Shown: positions 57,308 to 64,000 of the stretch, in pieces
Numbering within the stretch: the first letter of the stretch is position 1
Layout: each line of letters opens with the position of its first letter
NCBI GenBank assembly: GCA_035539175.1
Contig: DATLIY010000007.1
Coordinates: forward strand, 496,001-560,000
Direction: 5' to 3'
Length of the DNA: 64,000 nt
From: Acidisarcina sp.
Lineage (GTDB): Bacteria > Acidobacteriota > Terriglobia > Terriglobales > Acidobacteriaceae
Notes under the pieces: model-generated
Databases searched by the model: none
What the model was told of the DNA's origin: nothing
What the model saw: the letters and a program-made list of their open reading frames with translations, nothing else
Position numbers and translations under genes: made by a program

Positions 57308-58012
57308 CTAGGCTGGCTCCGTTCCTTCATCCTTCTCTCGCGGGCGCTCACTCGTACTGAGGTAGTGGCGCACATCCGCGCCTCGCACCCAGAAGATCAC
57401 GTCTTCCGCAATATTCGTGGCGTGATCGGCAACGCGCTCCAGGCTGCGTGAAATCATGAGCGCGTTCAGCGCCTGCGGAGCCAGCGAGGACTTCTCCTTC
57501 ATCACGTTGGAGAGCGCAAAGAACGCATTTTCGTTGAGCTTGTCTACGCTGTCATCCATCGTCAGCACGGTCTGCGCCAGCTCAGCGTCCGCCTCAATAA
57601 AGGCTTGCAGCGCTTTGCGGATCATTCCCGCGGCCAGCGAGGCCATGCGCTGGATATCCACCGGCAGCTCCACAGGAGGAAACGCCTGCAAGTCGCGGAC
57701 ACGCTCGGTGATCGTCACCGCAGCATCGCCTACCCGTTCCAGATCCGCGTTAATCTTGATTACCGACAGGATGAATCGAAGGTCGATGGCAGTAGGTTGT
57801 TCCATCGCAAGAAGGTCGATGGCCATCTGGTCGATGGAGCGCTCCAGGCGATTGATTGCCATTTCACTGCGCACCACGAGGTCGCAGATCGAGATGTCGC
57901 GAGTGCGATATGCCTCAATGGCACGCTGGATTGCCTGCTCGGACATCCCCGCCATCACCAGCAGCTTTTCCTTCAAGTCGTCAAGGCTTTGTTGAAACCT
58001 GAGCCGTATCAT
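57308..58012 (-). CDS. phoU: Phosphate signalling protein PhoU
   Basis: Negative regulator that links PstSCAB transport state to PhoR. Two PhoU three-helix bundles are recognisable: residues about 15-105 with the [22 protein letters not shown] region and [22 protein letters not shown], and about 120-215 with [22 protein letters not shown], including the ExxxD-type metal-binding motif. 234 residues. The ATG at 58012 overlaps the pstB stop by four bases (ATGA). It is the last gene of the minus-strand PHO operon. Its stop is 30 bases from the AddA-like stop; a weak CCAGCC/GGCTGG stem spans the gap. Confidence 0.96.
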   Translation of the reverse strand: MIRLRFQQSLDDLKEKLLVMAGMSEQAIQRAIEAYRTRDISICDLVVRSEMAINRLERSIDQMAIDLLAMEQPTAIDLRFILSVIKINADLERVGDAAVTITERVRDLQAFPPVELPVDIQRMASLAAGMIRKALQAFIEADAELAQTVLTMDDSVDKLNENAFFALSNVMKEKSSLAPQALNALMISRSLERVADHATNIAEDVIFWVRGADVRHYLSTSERPREKDEGTEPA

Positions 58013-58767
58013 CCAAACCTGCCTGTGATGTAATCCTCGGTGCGCTTGTCGGATGGATTGGTAAAAATCTTGTGCGTCGAATCGAACTCCACGAGCTTGC
58101 CCAGCAGAAAGAAGCCGGTCGTTTCCGCAACACGCGCTGCCTGCTGCATGTTGTGCGTGACGATGACGATCGTATATTGCGTCTTCAACTGAAAGATCAG
58201 GTCTTCAATCTTTGCGGTGGATACGGGATCGAGCGCCGAGGCCGGCTCATCCATCAACAGCACCTCGGGATCGACCGCCAGAGCACGCGCAATACAAAGC
58301 CGTTGCTGCTGGCCGCCGGAGAGGCTGGCGCCAGACTTCTTGTGCAGATCGTCCTTCACCTCATCCCACAACGCCGAACTCTGCAGCGAGCGCTCCACGA
58401 CTTCATCCAGCACGCGCTTGTTGCGGAAGCCGTTCAGCCGCAGTCCGGATGCAACGTTGTCGTAGATTGACATGGTGGGGAAAGGATTGGGGCGCTGGAA
58501 GACCATGCCGACACGACGCCGGATTTCAACCGGAGATGCCTCGGAGTAAATCTCAATGTCGCCGATGCGCACTTCTCCGGTAGCGCGTGCCGATGGATTC
58601 GTTTCATGCATGCGGTTCAAGCAGCGAACAAACGTCGATTTGCCGCATCCCGATGGGCCAATCAGCGCTGTCGCGTGATTGGCAGGAATGTTCATGTTGA
58701 TCGAGAGAAGTGCATGATTCGATCCATACCATGCATTCAAATCGGTGACTTGAATCCCGACACCCAC
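58009..58767 (-). CDS. pstB: Phosphate ABC transporter ATPase PstB
   Basis: Energy subunit of high-affinity phosphate uptake. Walker [11 protein letters not shown]-loop [24 protein letters not shown], signature [16 protein letters not shown], Walker [16 protein letters not shown] and [13 protein letters not shown] are all in place, in the typical PstB wording. The start is GTG 58767: AAGGGG lies eight bases upstream, and its G is also the last base of the pstA stop codon (TAGTG). An in-frame ATG at 58878 inside pstA would add an unlikely Gly/Arg-rich tail. 252 residues. Fully coupled to pstA and phoU. Confidence 0.96.
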   Translation of the reverse strand: MGVGIQVTDLNAWYGSNHALLSINMNIPANHATALIGPSGCGKSTFVRCLNRMHETNPSARATGEVRIGDIEIYSEASPVEIRRRVGMVFQRPNPFPTMSIYDNVASGLRLNGFRNKRVLDEVVERSLQSSALWDEVKDDLHKKSGASLSGGQQQRLCIARALAVDPEVLLMDEPASALDPVSTAKIEDLIFQLKTQYTIVIVTHNMQQAARVAETTGFFLLGKLVEFDSTHKIFTNPSDKRTEDYITGRFG

Positions 58768-59642
58768 TAGTTCGCCCCTTTCAATATGCCGCGCGACGCC
58801 ACGTAACGCACGAGCGAGACCGCAACCACAATCAGTGCGATCAGTACCAGCGCTCCGGCCCATGCCAATCGGTGCCATTCGTCATAGGGAGAGATGGCAT
58901 ATACAAAGATCTGCAGGGGTAGCGCGGCGATCGGCTCGTTAAGATTGGTGCTCCAGAACTGGTTGCCAAATGCGGTGAAAAGCAGAGGAGCCGTCTCTCC
59001 CGCCACGCGCGCAAAGGCCAACATGCATCCGGTAATGACTCCTGCAGATGCGGTCTTCAAGGTAATCGACAGCACGGAACGCCAGTTGGGAACGCCCAGG
59101 CCAAGCGCGGCCTCACGAATCGCGTGCGGCACCATCAGCAGCATCTCCTCCGTGGTACGTGTGATCGTCGGAATCATCATGATGCCGAGCGCCACGCCTC
59201 CCGAGAGGGCAGAAAAATGCTTCTGCGGCAACACTATCAGCGAATAGACCGCTATGCCCATCACAATCGAGGGCACTCCGTTCAGGACGTCCGCGGTAAA
59301 ACGAACTGTGTTCGCCAGTCGTCCCCCTCGGCCAAACTCCGCAAGAAAGATGCCCGCGCCGATGCCGATAGGGACACCGACAACGCTGCCGACGCCAAGC
59401 AGAATGGCCGAACCAAGAATCGAATTCGCCATGCCGCCGCCCGCCTCGCCAACCGGCTTGGGTGCCTGCGTGAAGAAAGCGAAATTGAGCGAGTGAGCGC
59501 CCTTGTAAAGTAGATAGACGAAAATAGCCACCAGCGGAGTAACCACAAGAATCGTGCTTACAACGGCCAGTACCGTGGCAATGTTATTCACCGCATCGCG
59601 CCATAGCCGGTTCGCGGCGCTCGGATTGGACCTTTGAGCCAT
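58767..59642 (-). CDS. pstA: Phosphate ABC transporter permease PstA
   Basis: Second membrane subunit of phosphate uptake. Six helices, with the conserved binding-protein-dependent transport domain (residues about 85-280): [36 protein letters not shown] and the EAA loop [19 protein letters not shown], then [19 protein letters not shown] 59642 is given; an in-frame GTG at 59663 would overlap the end of pstC and adds seven residues. pstB follows with a one-base overlap. Order pstC-pstA-pstB-phoU is the usual one. Confidence 0.95.
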   Translation of the reverse strand: MAQRSNPSAANRLWRDAVNNIATVLAVVSTILVVTPLVAIFVYLLYKGAHSLNFAFFTQAPKPVGEAGGGMANSILGSAILLGVGSVVGVPIGIGAGIFLAEFGRGGRLANTVRFTADVLNGVPSIVMGIAVYSLIVLPQKHFSALSGGVALGIMMIPTITRTTEEMLLMVPHAIREAALGLGVPNWRSVLSITLKTASAGVITGCMLAFARVAGETAPLLFTAFGNQFWSTNLNEPIAALPLQIFVYAISPYDEWHRLAWAGALVLIALIVVAVSLVRYVASRGILKGAN

Positions 59643-59652
59643 AGGTTTCTCG

Positions 59653-60714
59653 CTAGCTGACACGCGCAGGCGCGCCCCGGGTAACTGCCCATACCAGCAG
59701 GCGGGCCAGGGCGTTGACGATGATCGTCACTATGAACAGCGCCAGGCCAATCTCCATCAGGGCACTCAGATACAAATCGTCCGTTGCCTCAGTGAACTCG
59801 CTGGCGATCACTGCGGCCATGGAGTAGGCGGGTGCAAAGAGAGACTTGGCGATATCGGGCCGATTGCCGATCACCATGGTGACAGCCATTGTTTCGCCGA
59901 GAGCGCGGCCAAGCCCCAGAATGATCGATCCCACAATTCCGATGCGCGCATTCCGCAGGACGCTCATGCGAATCATCTCCCAGCGGGTCGCACCCAGCGC
60001 CAACGCCGCCTCGCGCTGGCTTTGCGGAACAGCGGTCATCACCTCCCGCGTGAGCGAGGAGATGATGGGCAGAATCATAATCGCGAGAATTACCCCGGCG
60101 GCCAGCATGCCGATGCCAAAATTTGGACCGCTGAAAAACCCCGTCCAGCCGAGGGTCTTGGCGAGCACCGGATTTACGTGCTCCCGCAGAATTGGAACCA
60201 GGACGAAGATAGCCCACAGTCCATAGACCACGCTGGGAATCGCGGCCAGCAGCTCAGTGATAAATGCGAGCGGCGCGCGCAGGAACCGTGGACACATCTC
60301 GGTGAGAAAGATTGCCAGACCGATCGCCAGAGGTACGGCCAGCAGGAGCGCTACAAACGAGGAAACCAGCGTCCCATAAACAAACGGTAAAGCCCCGAAG
60401 TCACCGCTTACGGGGTCCCATGCCTGGCGGATAAAAAATGCCATCCCGAACTTGGTGATCGATAACTTGGATCGCATTACCAGTTCGACGGCAATCAAAG
60501 CGACGATCCCAAAAATGCTGCAGGCACATAGCAGCATGAGCCAGCGAAATGAGCCGTCCGCGAAAGCCGAATTCCCGCGGCCGAGCAAAAATTTCCTCAC
60601 TGCAGATGGCGATGGCCGCGAGTCCGACGATGACGCGGTCAGGTCCGCTCGGTGAGGTGTTTCCGGTTGACCGGCCACAGGAACTTCCTGAAATCTAATT
60701 TTCACCACTATCAA
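59653..60714 (-). CDS. pstC: Phosphate ABC transporter permease PstC
   Basis: First membrane subunit. A polar N-terminal tail of about 60 residues is followed by six helices and the permease domain: FGALPFVYGTLVSSFVALLLAVPLAIGLAIF, SVVYGLWAIFVLVPILR and the EAA loop VPQSQREAALALGATRWEM, then GRALGETMAVTMVIGN. Start is uncertain: TTG 60714 or GTG codons two or three triplets later. The N-terminal cytoplasmic tail is somewhat long. About 150 bases separate it from the pstS stop, and a hairpin there (60819-60846) may limit read-through from pstS. Confidence 0.95.
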   Translation of the reverse strand: MIVVKIRFQEVPVAGQPETPHRADLTASSSDSRPSPSAVRKFLLGRGNSAFADGSFRWLMLLCACSIFGIVALIAVELVMRSKLSITKFGMAFFIRQAWDPVSGDFGALPFVYGTLVSSFVALLLAVPLAIGLAIFLTEMCPRFLRAPLAFITELLAAIPSVVYGLWAIFVLVPILREHVNPVLAKTLGWTGFFSGPNFGIGMLAAGVILAIMILPIISSLTREVMTAVPQSQREAALALGATRWEMIRMSVLRNARIGIVGSIILGLGRALGETMAVTMVIGNRPDIAKSLFAPAYSMAAVIASEFTEATDDLYLSALMEIGLALFIVTIIVNALARLLVWAVTRGAPARVS

Positions 60715-60818
60715 AGCTACCTGTTTCAGGTAAACAGGAGGTTAAACGCACTGAGAAATCAGCCAATTGGAGGCACAATCGAACTTCGAGCAGGCTCGCC
60801 TGATCCTACAACAAAATA

Positions 60819-60846
60819 CGGGGCATCCGCACGGGCGGATGCCCCG
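60819..60846 (-). terminator. Hairpin between pstS and pstC
   Basis: A perfect 12-base stem (CGGGGCATCCGC with GCGGATGCCCCG, four-base loop) follows pstS by 20 bases and precedes pstC. On the minus strand TATTTTGTTG follows. It likely terminates part of the transcripts or protects the pstS message 3' end, giving more PstS than PstCAB. Confidence 0.75.
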
Positions 60847-60865
60847 TAACCAGTTCTCAGCGTTT

Positions 60866-61873
60866 TTACTGCAGTCCGTTGATGGTTCCGCGAACCTTGT
60901 CCGCGACAGACTTGGGAAGCGGTGCATAGTAAAGGCCAGCTGCTTCCGACTGCCCATGATCGAGCATCCACTGCAGGAAGTCCTTGATTACCTTACCCTT
61001 AGCTGCATCCTGGGCCTTGACCGGAATCAAGAGCCAGGTGAAGCTTGAGATGGGATAAGCTTCCTTGCCAGGAGCATTGGTGATCGATACACGATAGTCT
61101 GCCGGCATCGTCTTGACGCTGGCCGCAGCCTCGGTCACGCCAGCAATGCTGCCGCTGACCCAGTTCCCAGCCGCATTGCGAATCGCGCCATAAGGAATCT
61201 TGTTCTGCAGCGCATAGATGAGCTCAACATAGCCCACCGCACCTGGCATCTGCCGAACCATACCGGCGATCGCCTCGTTCCCCTTGCCGCCGATACCCTT
61301 CGGCCAGTTCACAGCGGTGCCTTTACCCGGGCCGCTCTTCCAGTCGTTGCTCACCTTGGAGAGGTAATCCGTGAAGATATACGTCGTGCCGCTGCCGTCC
61401 GAACGGTGAACCACAAAGATTTCCTGGTTCGGCAGCTTCACTCCAGGATTATCCTTCGCAATCCGAGAGTCGTTCCAGTTGGTGATCTTTCCCAGGTAGA
61501 TCTCCGCCAGAACATCAGGAGCAAACTTCAACCCCTGTCCAACACCGGGCAGGTTGTAGATGGGAACAACGGCACCCAGCACGGTTGGGATATGGAGCAG
61601 CTTCACTTTGGACTCAGCCAACTGAGCATCGGACATTGGGCCGTCACTGGCGCCAAAGTCGACAGTGCCCACGGTAACCTGGCGGATACCGCCGCCGCTG
61701 CCGATGGACTGATAGTTGATCTGGACGCCCTGATGCGACGCGCTGTATTCGCTAAACCATTTAGAATAAATCGGATATGGGAACGTAGCCCCGGCTCCGT
61801 TAATCTTTTGCGCAAAACTGGAAGTCGCTGCAAACACTGTAAGTGCCGCAACAAGAAAAAATTTCTTGCTCAC
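60866..61873 (-). CDS. pstS: Phosphate-binding protein PstS
   Basis: Periplasmic high-affinity phosphate receptor. Signal peptide (KKFFLVAALTVFAATSSFAQ) then the mature protein with NGAGATFPYPIYSKWF, YQSIGSGGGIRQV and VDFGASDGPMSDAQ (phosphate-binding loops), and VVHRSDGSGTTYIFTDYL. 335 residues from GTG 61873, which has AGGGGGGAA four bases upstream. An in-frame ATG at 61903 would lie upstream of the predicted transcription start (-10 at 61893-61898), so it is rejected. First pst gene, after phoR. A Pho box candidate is at 61917-61944. Confidence 0.96.
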   Translation of the reverse strand: MSKKFFLVAALTVFAATSSFAQKINGAGATFPYPIYSKWFSEYSASHQGVQINYQSIGSGGGIRQVTVGTVDFGASDGPMSDAQLAESKVKLLHIPTVLGAVVPIYNLPGVGQGLKFAPDVLAEIYLGKITNWNDSRIAKDNPGVKLPNQEIFVVHRSDGSGTTYIFTDYLSKVSNDWKSGPGKGTAVNWPKGIGGKGNEAIAGMVRQMPGAVGYVELIYALQNKIPYGAIRNAAGNWVSGSIAGVTEAAASVKTMPADYRVSITNAPGKEAYPISSFTWLLIPVKAQDAAKGKVIKDFLQWMLDHGQSEAAGLYYAPLPKSVADKVRGTINGLQ

Positions 61874-61892
61874 TGATTCCCCCCTATAGGAA

Positions 61893-61944
61893 GTCATATT
61901 CATTCTTGGATCGAATTGTTAACAGCGATTTACATTCACGTGAA
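61893..61944 (-). promoter_or_regulatory. Pho-box-like repeats and promoter of pstS
   Basis: On the minus strand TTCACG, GTAAAT and TTAACA recur at exactly 11-base steps (61939-61944, 61928-61933, 61917-61922), the spacing of PhoB/PhoP boxes. The last hexamer also works as a -35, with an 18-base spacer to TATGAC (61893-61898). The hexamers deviate from each other, so this is a candidate, not a proof. Confidence 0.5.
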
Positions 61945-61994
61945 AAAGCAAGGAAAAGCCTTACCTTGTTGCCGCCAAGATAAAGAAAATAAAC

Positions 61995-63782
61995 CTACTT
62001 CTCCCCTTCCATCTCCACGCCTGGCTGTGTGGAGCGCGGTGTTGCGAGTGGCAGGGTGAAGATGAAAGTCGCGCCCGAACCCAGTTCACTCTCGACCCAG
62101 ATGGTCCCCCCATGCGCCAGAACAATATGCTTGGAGATCGCCAACCCAAGTCCGGTCCCTCCCGACTCTCGCGATCGCGCTTTATCCACCCGGTAAAAGC
62201 GCTCAAAGATACGATTGAGATGCTCGGAAGCGATTCCAGGGCCAAAGTCCTGCACTAGAAACTCCACAACATCTTCCCGCAGGCGCGCTCCGACGACAAC
62301 ACGGCCGCCCGACTTGCCATACTTCATCGCGTTCTCAATCAGATTGCCGAAAACCTGATTCAGGGCATCCGCATCTGCCAGCACCAGGGCTTCTGTACTT
62401 TCCCCCTCCACCATCATCACTTCGGAATCGATCACCATCCCGGCCAGTGATTCAATGGCATCCTCCACCAGCGCTGACGCCTTCACCGGAAGCGGGCGAA
62501 CCTTGTAGTCGCCCGACTCCACGCTGGCAAGCGCCAGCAGGTCCTCGGTAAGGCGATTCATCCGCGTTGCATTCTTCAGGATGATGGTCATAAACTCGCG
62601 CGCCTGGTCTTCGCGGATCCTGGGCTCCTCGAGCAGCGTCTCCACATAGCCGGAAATCGAGGTCAGCGGGGTCCGCAACTCATGGGAAACATTGGCGATA
62701 AAATCCCGGCGGGTCTTCTCGGCGCGTTCAATTTCGGTCACATCGTGCAACACGGCAACGGCACCGCCGCCCGGTGTGGGTGCAGCGCTGATCTCGAAGA
62801 TCCTGCCTGGGGCAACGGAGGTGGCGCGTCCCCTCGTGACCGCCCGATTGCGCAGAGCGCCTTCCACGCAGATAAGCACTTCGGGGTCGCGAATGGTGTG
62901 CACCAGGGATTCTCCCTCCCTGACCGCGTGGGGAGCGATACGCCGCATTACGGCATTCGACCAGCTCACCTGCCCCTGAAATGTAACGGCGATAACCGCC
63001 TCCTGCATGCTGTCCATCAGGGCGGTCAGCTCCCTGCGGCTGCTTTGCAGGTCGTTGAAGCTCTTCTCCAGGCGCGCCGCGGTTGCATCCAGCGCATGCG
63101 CTACCTCGGAAATCTCATCGAGGCTGCCCTCTTCTACGCGCGCCGTCAGGTCCCCAGAGTCAATGCGATGTGCAAAGGTAACAATTCGCCGAAGCCTGTG
63201 CGAGATACGCTGCGCCAGCAGTGCGGAAAGCAGTATGGCGAAGGCAAGGGATAGCAGGGAGGCCAGCAGGATATCGCGACGCAACACTCCCAGGACGCTA
63301 TAAACCTCGCCCAGAGAATACGCAAGATCCACGATCCGATCGCCGTCTGCCCCAGACCTGCCGCTATCCCTGCCACGATCCAGGACAGCAACGTACAGCA
63401 TTCCATCGCGTTCCGACCGGCCCGTCTGCCGCTTGCGTTCGATTACGTCTCGGATTTCCGCCGATGTGACGCTGACCTGCGCCGGGCTCGACTCCCGGGA
63501 TGGCACCGACTGGGCCAGCAGATGCCCCTGACCATCGAGCAGGGTGACTGCCGCGCCGGCGACTCCGGCCTGCTGGCGAACCCTTTCCTCCAGGCTGGCG
63601 GATGGATCTTCCGCGCGAAGCTCGCTGGCGACAAGCCTCGCCTTAGTGACCAGCGAACGCTCAGCCTGCTCGTGGAGCGAATGCTCCACAATGCGGCGCA
63701 GAGAGAAATCGAGAATAGCCGTCCCCAGCAAGAGAACGAGGACGAACAGAAATAGCAGCTTGGTAAAGACCCTTCCACTCAC
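61995..63782 (-). CDS. phoR: Phosphate-regulon sensor histidine kinase PhoR
   Basis: Membrane sensor kinase, 595 residues. TM helices near residues 9-30 and about 170-190 enclose an extracytoplasmic domain of roughly 140 residues, longer than in E. coli PhoR. HAMP domain (about 190-245), PAS domain (about 255-355, AVIAVTFQGQVSWSNAV), HisKA with FIANVSHELRTPLTSISGY containing the phospho-acceptor His, and HATPase with NLIENAMKYG, DFGPGIASEHLNRIFERFYR and GGTGLGLAISKHI. It is divided from pstS by about 120 bases with the Pho box. The response regulator lies just upstream (tail at 63961-64000). Confidence 0.95.
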   Translation of the reverse strand: MSGRVFTKLLFLFVLVLLLGTAILDFSLRRIVEHSLHEQAERSLVTKARLVASELRAEDPSASLEERVRQQAGVAGAAVTLLDGQGHLLAQSVPSRESSPAQVSVTSAEIRDVIERKRQTGRSERDGMLYVAVLDRGRDSGRSGADGDRIVDLAYSLGEVYSVLGVLRRDILLASLLSLAFAILLSALLAQRISHRLRRIVTFAHRIDSGDLTARVEEGSLDEISEVAHALDATAARLEKSFNDLQSSRRELTALMDSMQEAVIAVTFQGQVSWSNAVMRRIAPHAVREGESLVHTIRDPEVLICVEGALRNRAVTRGRATSVAPGRIFEISAAPTPGGGAVAVLHDVTEIERAEKTRRDFIANVSHELRTPLTSISGYVETLLEEPRIREDQAREFMTIILKNATRMNRLTEDLLALASVESGDYKVRPLPVKASALVEDAIESLAGMVIDSEVMMVEGESTEALVLADADALNQVFGNLIENAMKYGKSGGRVVVGARLREDVVEFLVQDFGPGIASEHLNRIFERFYRVDKARSRESGGTGLGLAISKHIVLAHGGTIWVESELGSGATFIFTLPLATPRSTQPGVEMEGEK

Positions 63783-63960
63783 GACGGTGTTCCCCGCCCA
63801 TCCCGGAGCCTGCGATCAGGCCCTCATGTACCGCATGATCCAACCTGGAGCGTTTTCACAGACAGTGTAAGCCTGCGACCGCCCGAAGCACCTGCGTTTT
63901 CTGCAAGCAGCGGCGCACGATCGGCGGATGCCGCCACGCTGCCACCCTCAAAAACGCCGA

Positions 63961-64000
63961 TCAAGCGAGGCGAGGAACCTCGAAGCGATATCCGGCACCG
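63961..64000 (-). CDS. phoB: C-terminal tail of an OmpR/PhoB-type response regulator (partial)
   Basis: Reading in from the right edge on the minus strand gives GAGYRFEVPRLA then TGA at 63961-63963. GxGYRFE is the near-invariant end of winged-helix OmpR-family regulators. With PhoR 178 bases downstream in the same direction, this is most likely PhoB. Only 12 codons are in the window. The 63783-63960 gap shows no gene. Confidence 0.75.
   Translation of the reverse strand, partial: GAGYRFEVPRLA

Noticed and set aside
57293-57316. Small CCAGCC/GGCTGG stem between the AddA-like and phoU stops
   Set aside because: Only six base pairs with a 12-base loop and no T tract; too weak to call a terminator.

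Overview
The window is one continuous stretch of bacterial chromosome. GC is moderately high and genes are dense, and most starts I could check carry a Shine-Dalgarno sequence. The mix suggests an Acidobacteriota soil bacterium of the Terriglobia/Acidobacteriaceae type: an Hfq-like protein next to Sua5, a CusF-SCO fusion, DUF4142, LemA/TPM, a stutzeri-type rhamnose isomerase, a two-gene helicase/nuclease pair and a PHO regulon led by phoR. This is inferred from gene content; no rRNA or other marker is present. I see no tRNA, rRNA, CRISPR array, insertion sequence or prophage.

Layout. 1-8.6 kb is an envelope or exopolysaccharide island: the tail of an unidentified gene, a GT4 glycosyltransferase and an OafA-type acyltransferase on the + strand, then a minus-strand run of GT4, manA, HD protein, WecG-type transferase and GT4. 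9-11.5 kb is a large exported protein of unknown family. 11.6-22.1 kb holds a UGM-like flavoprotein and housekeeping genes: holB, hfq-like, tsaC/sua5, a CYTH protein, secA, and xerD-xerC overlapping by 4 nt. 22.2-25.6 kb is a tight three-gene operon (4,6-dehydratase, hydrolysing 2-epimerase, DegT aminotransferase) making an amino sugar. 25.6-33 kb holds an exported protein, cyaY, a WaaE-like GT2, an acyl-CoA mutase large subunit with isobutyryl-CoA-mutase signature residues, a LacI regulator, homoserine dehydrogenase and a SIRT5-like sirtuin.

33.2-41.3 kb is a carbohydrate-use region: an OprB-like porin, an IclR-HTH/sugar-binding hybrid regulator, rhamnulokinase, L-rhamnose isomerase, a secreted SGNH hydrolase and a secreted metallophosphatase. 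41.4-50.8 kb has lemA, TPM, DUF4142, the FetAB iron exporter, oligopeptidase B, an MsbA-like ABC exporter, a small membrane protein and a CusF-SCO lipoprotein. 50.9-57.3 kb encodes an AddB/AddA-like recombination nuclease pair. 57.3-64 kb is the complete PHO block on the minus strand (response regulator tail, phoR, pstS, pstC, pstA, pstB, phoU), with a candidate Pho box and a hairpin between pstS and pstC.

No clearly new multi-gene system emerged. The most interesting leads are the hybrid rhamnose regulator, the ICM-like mutase whose promoter is bracketed by an inverted repeat, the Hfq-like gene with two possible starts and an in-frame upstream mini-ORF, the unknown 850-residue exported protein, and at least four recent-looking short tandem duplications at gene starts, in promoters or in coding sequence.
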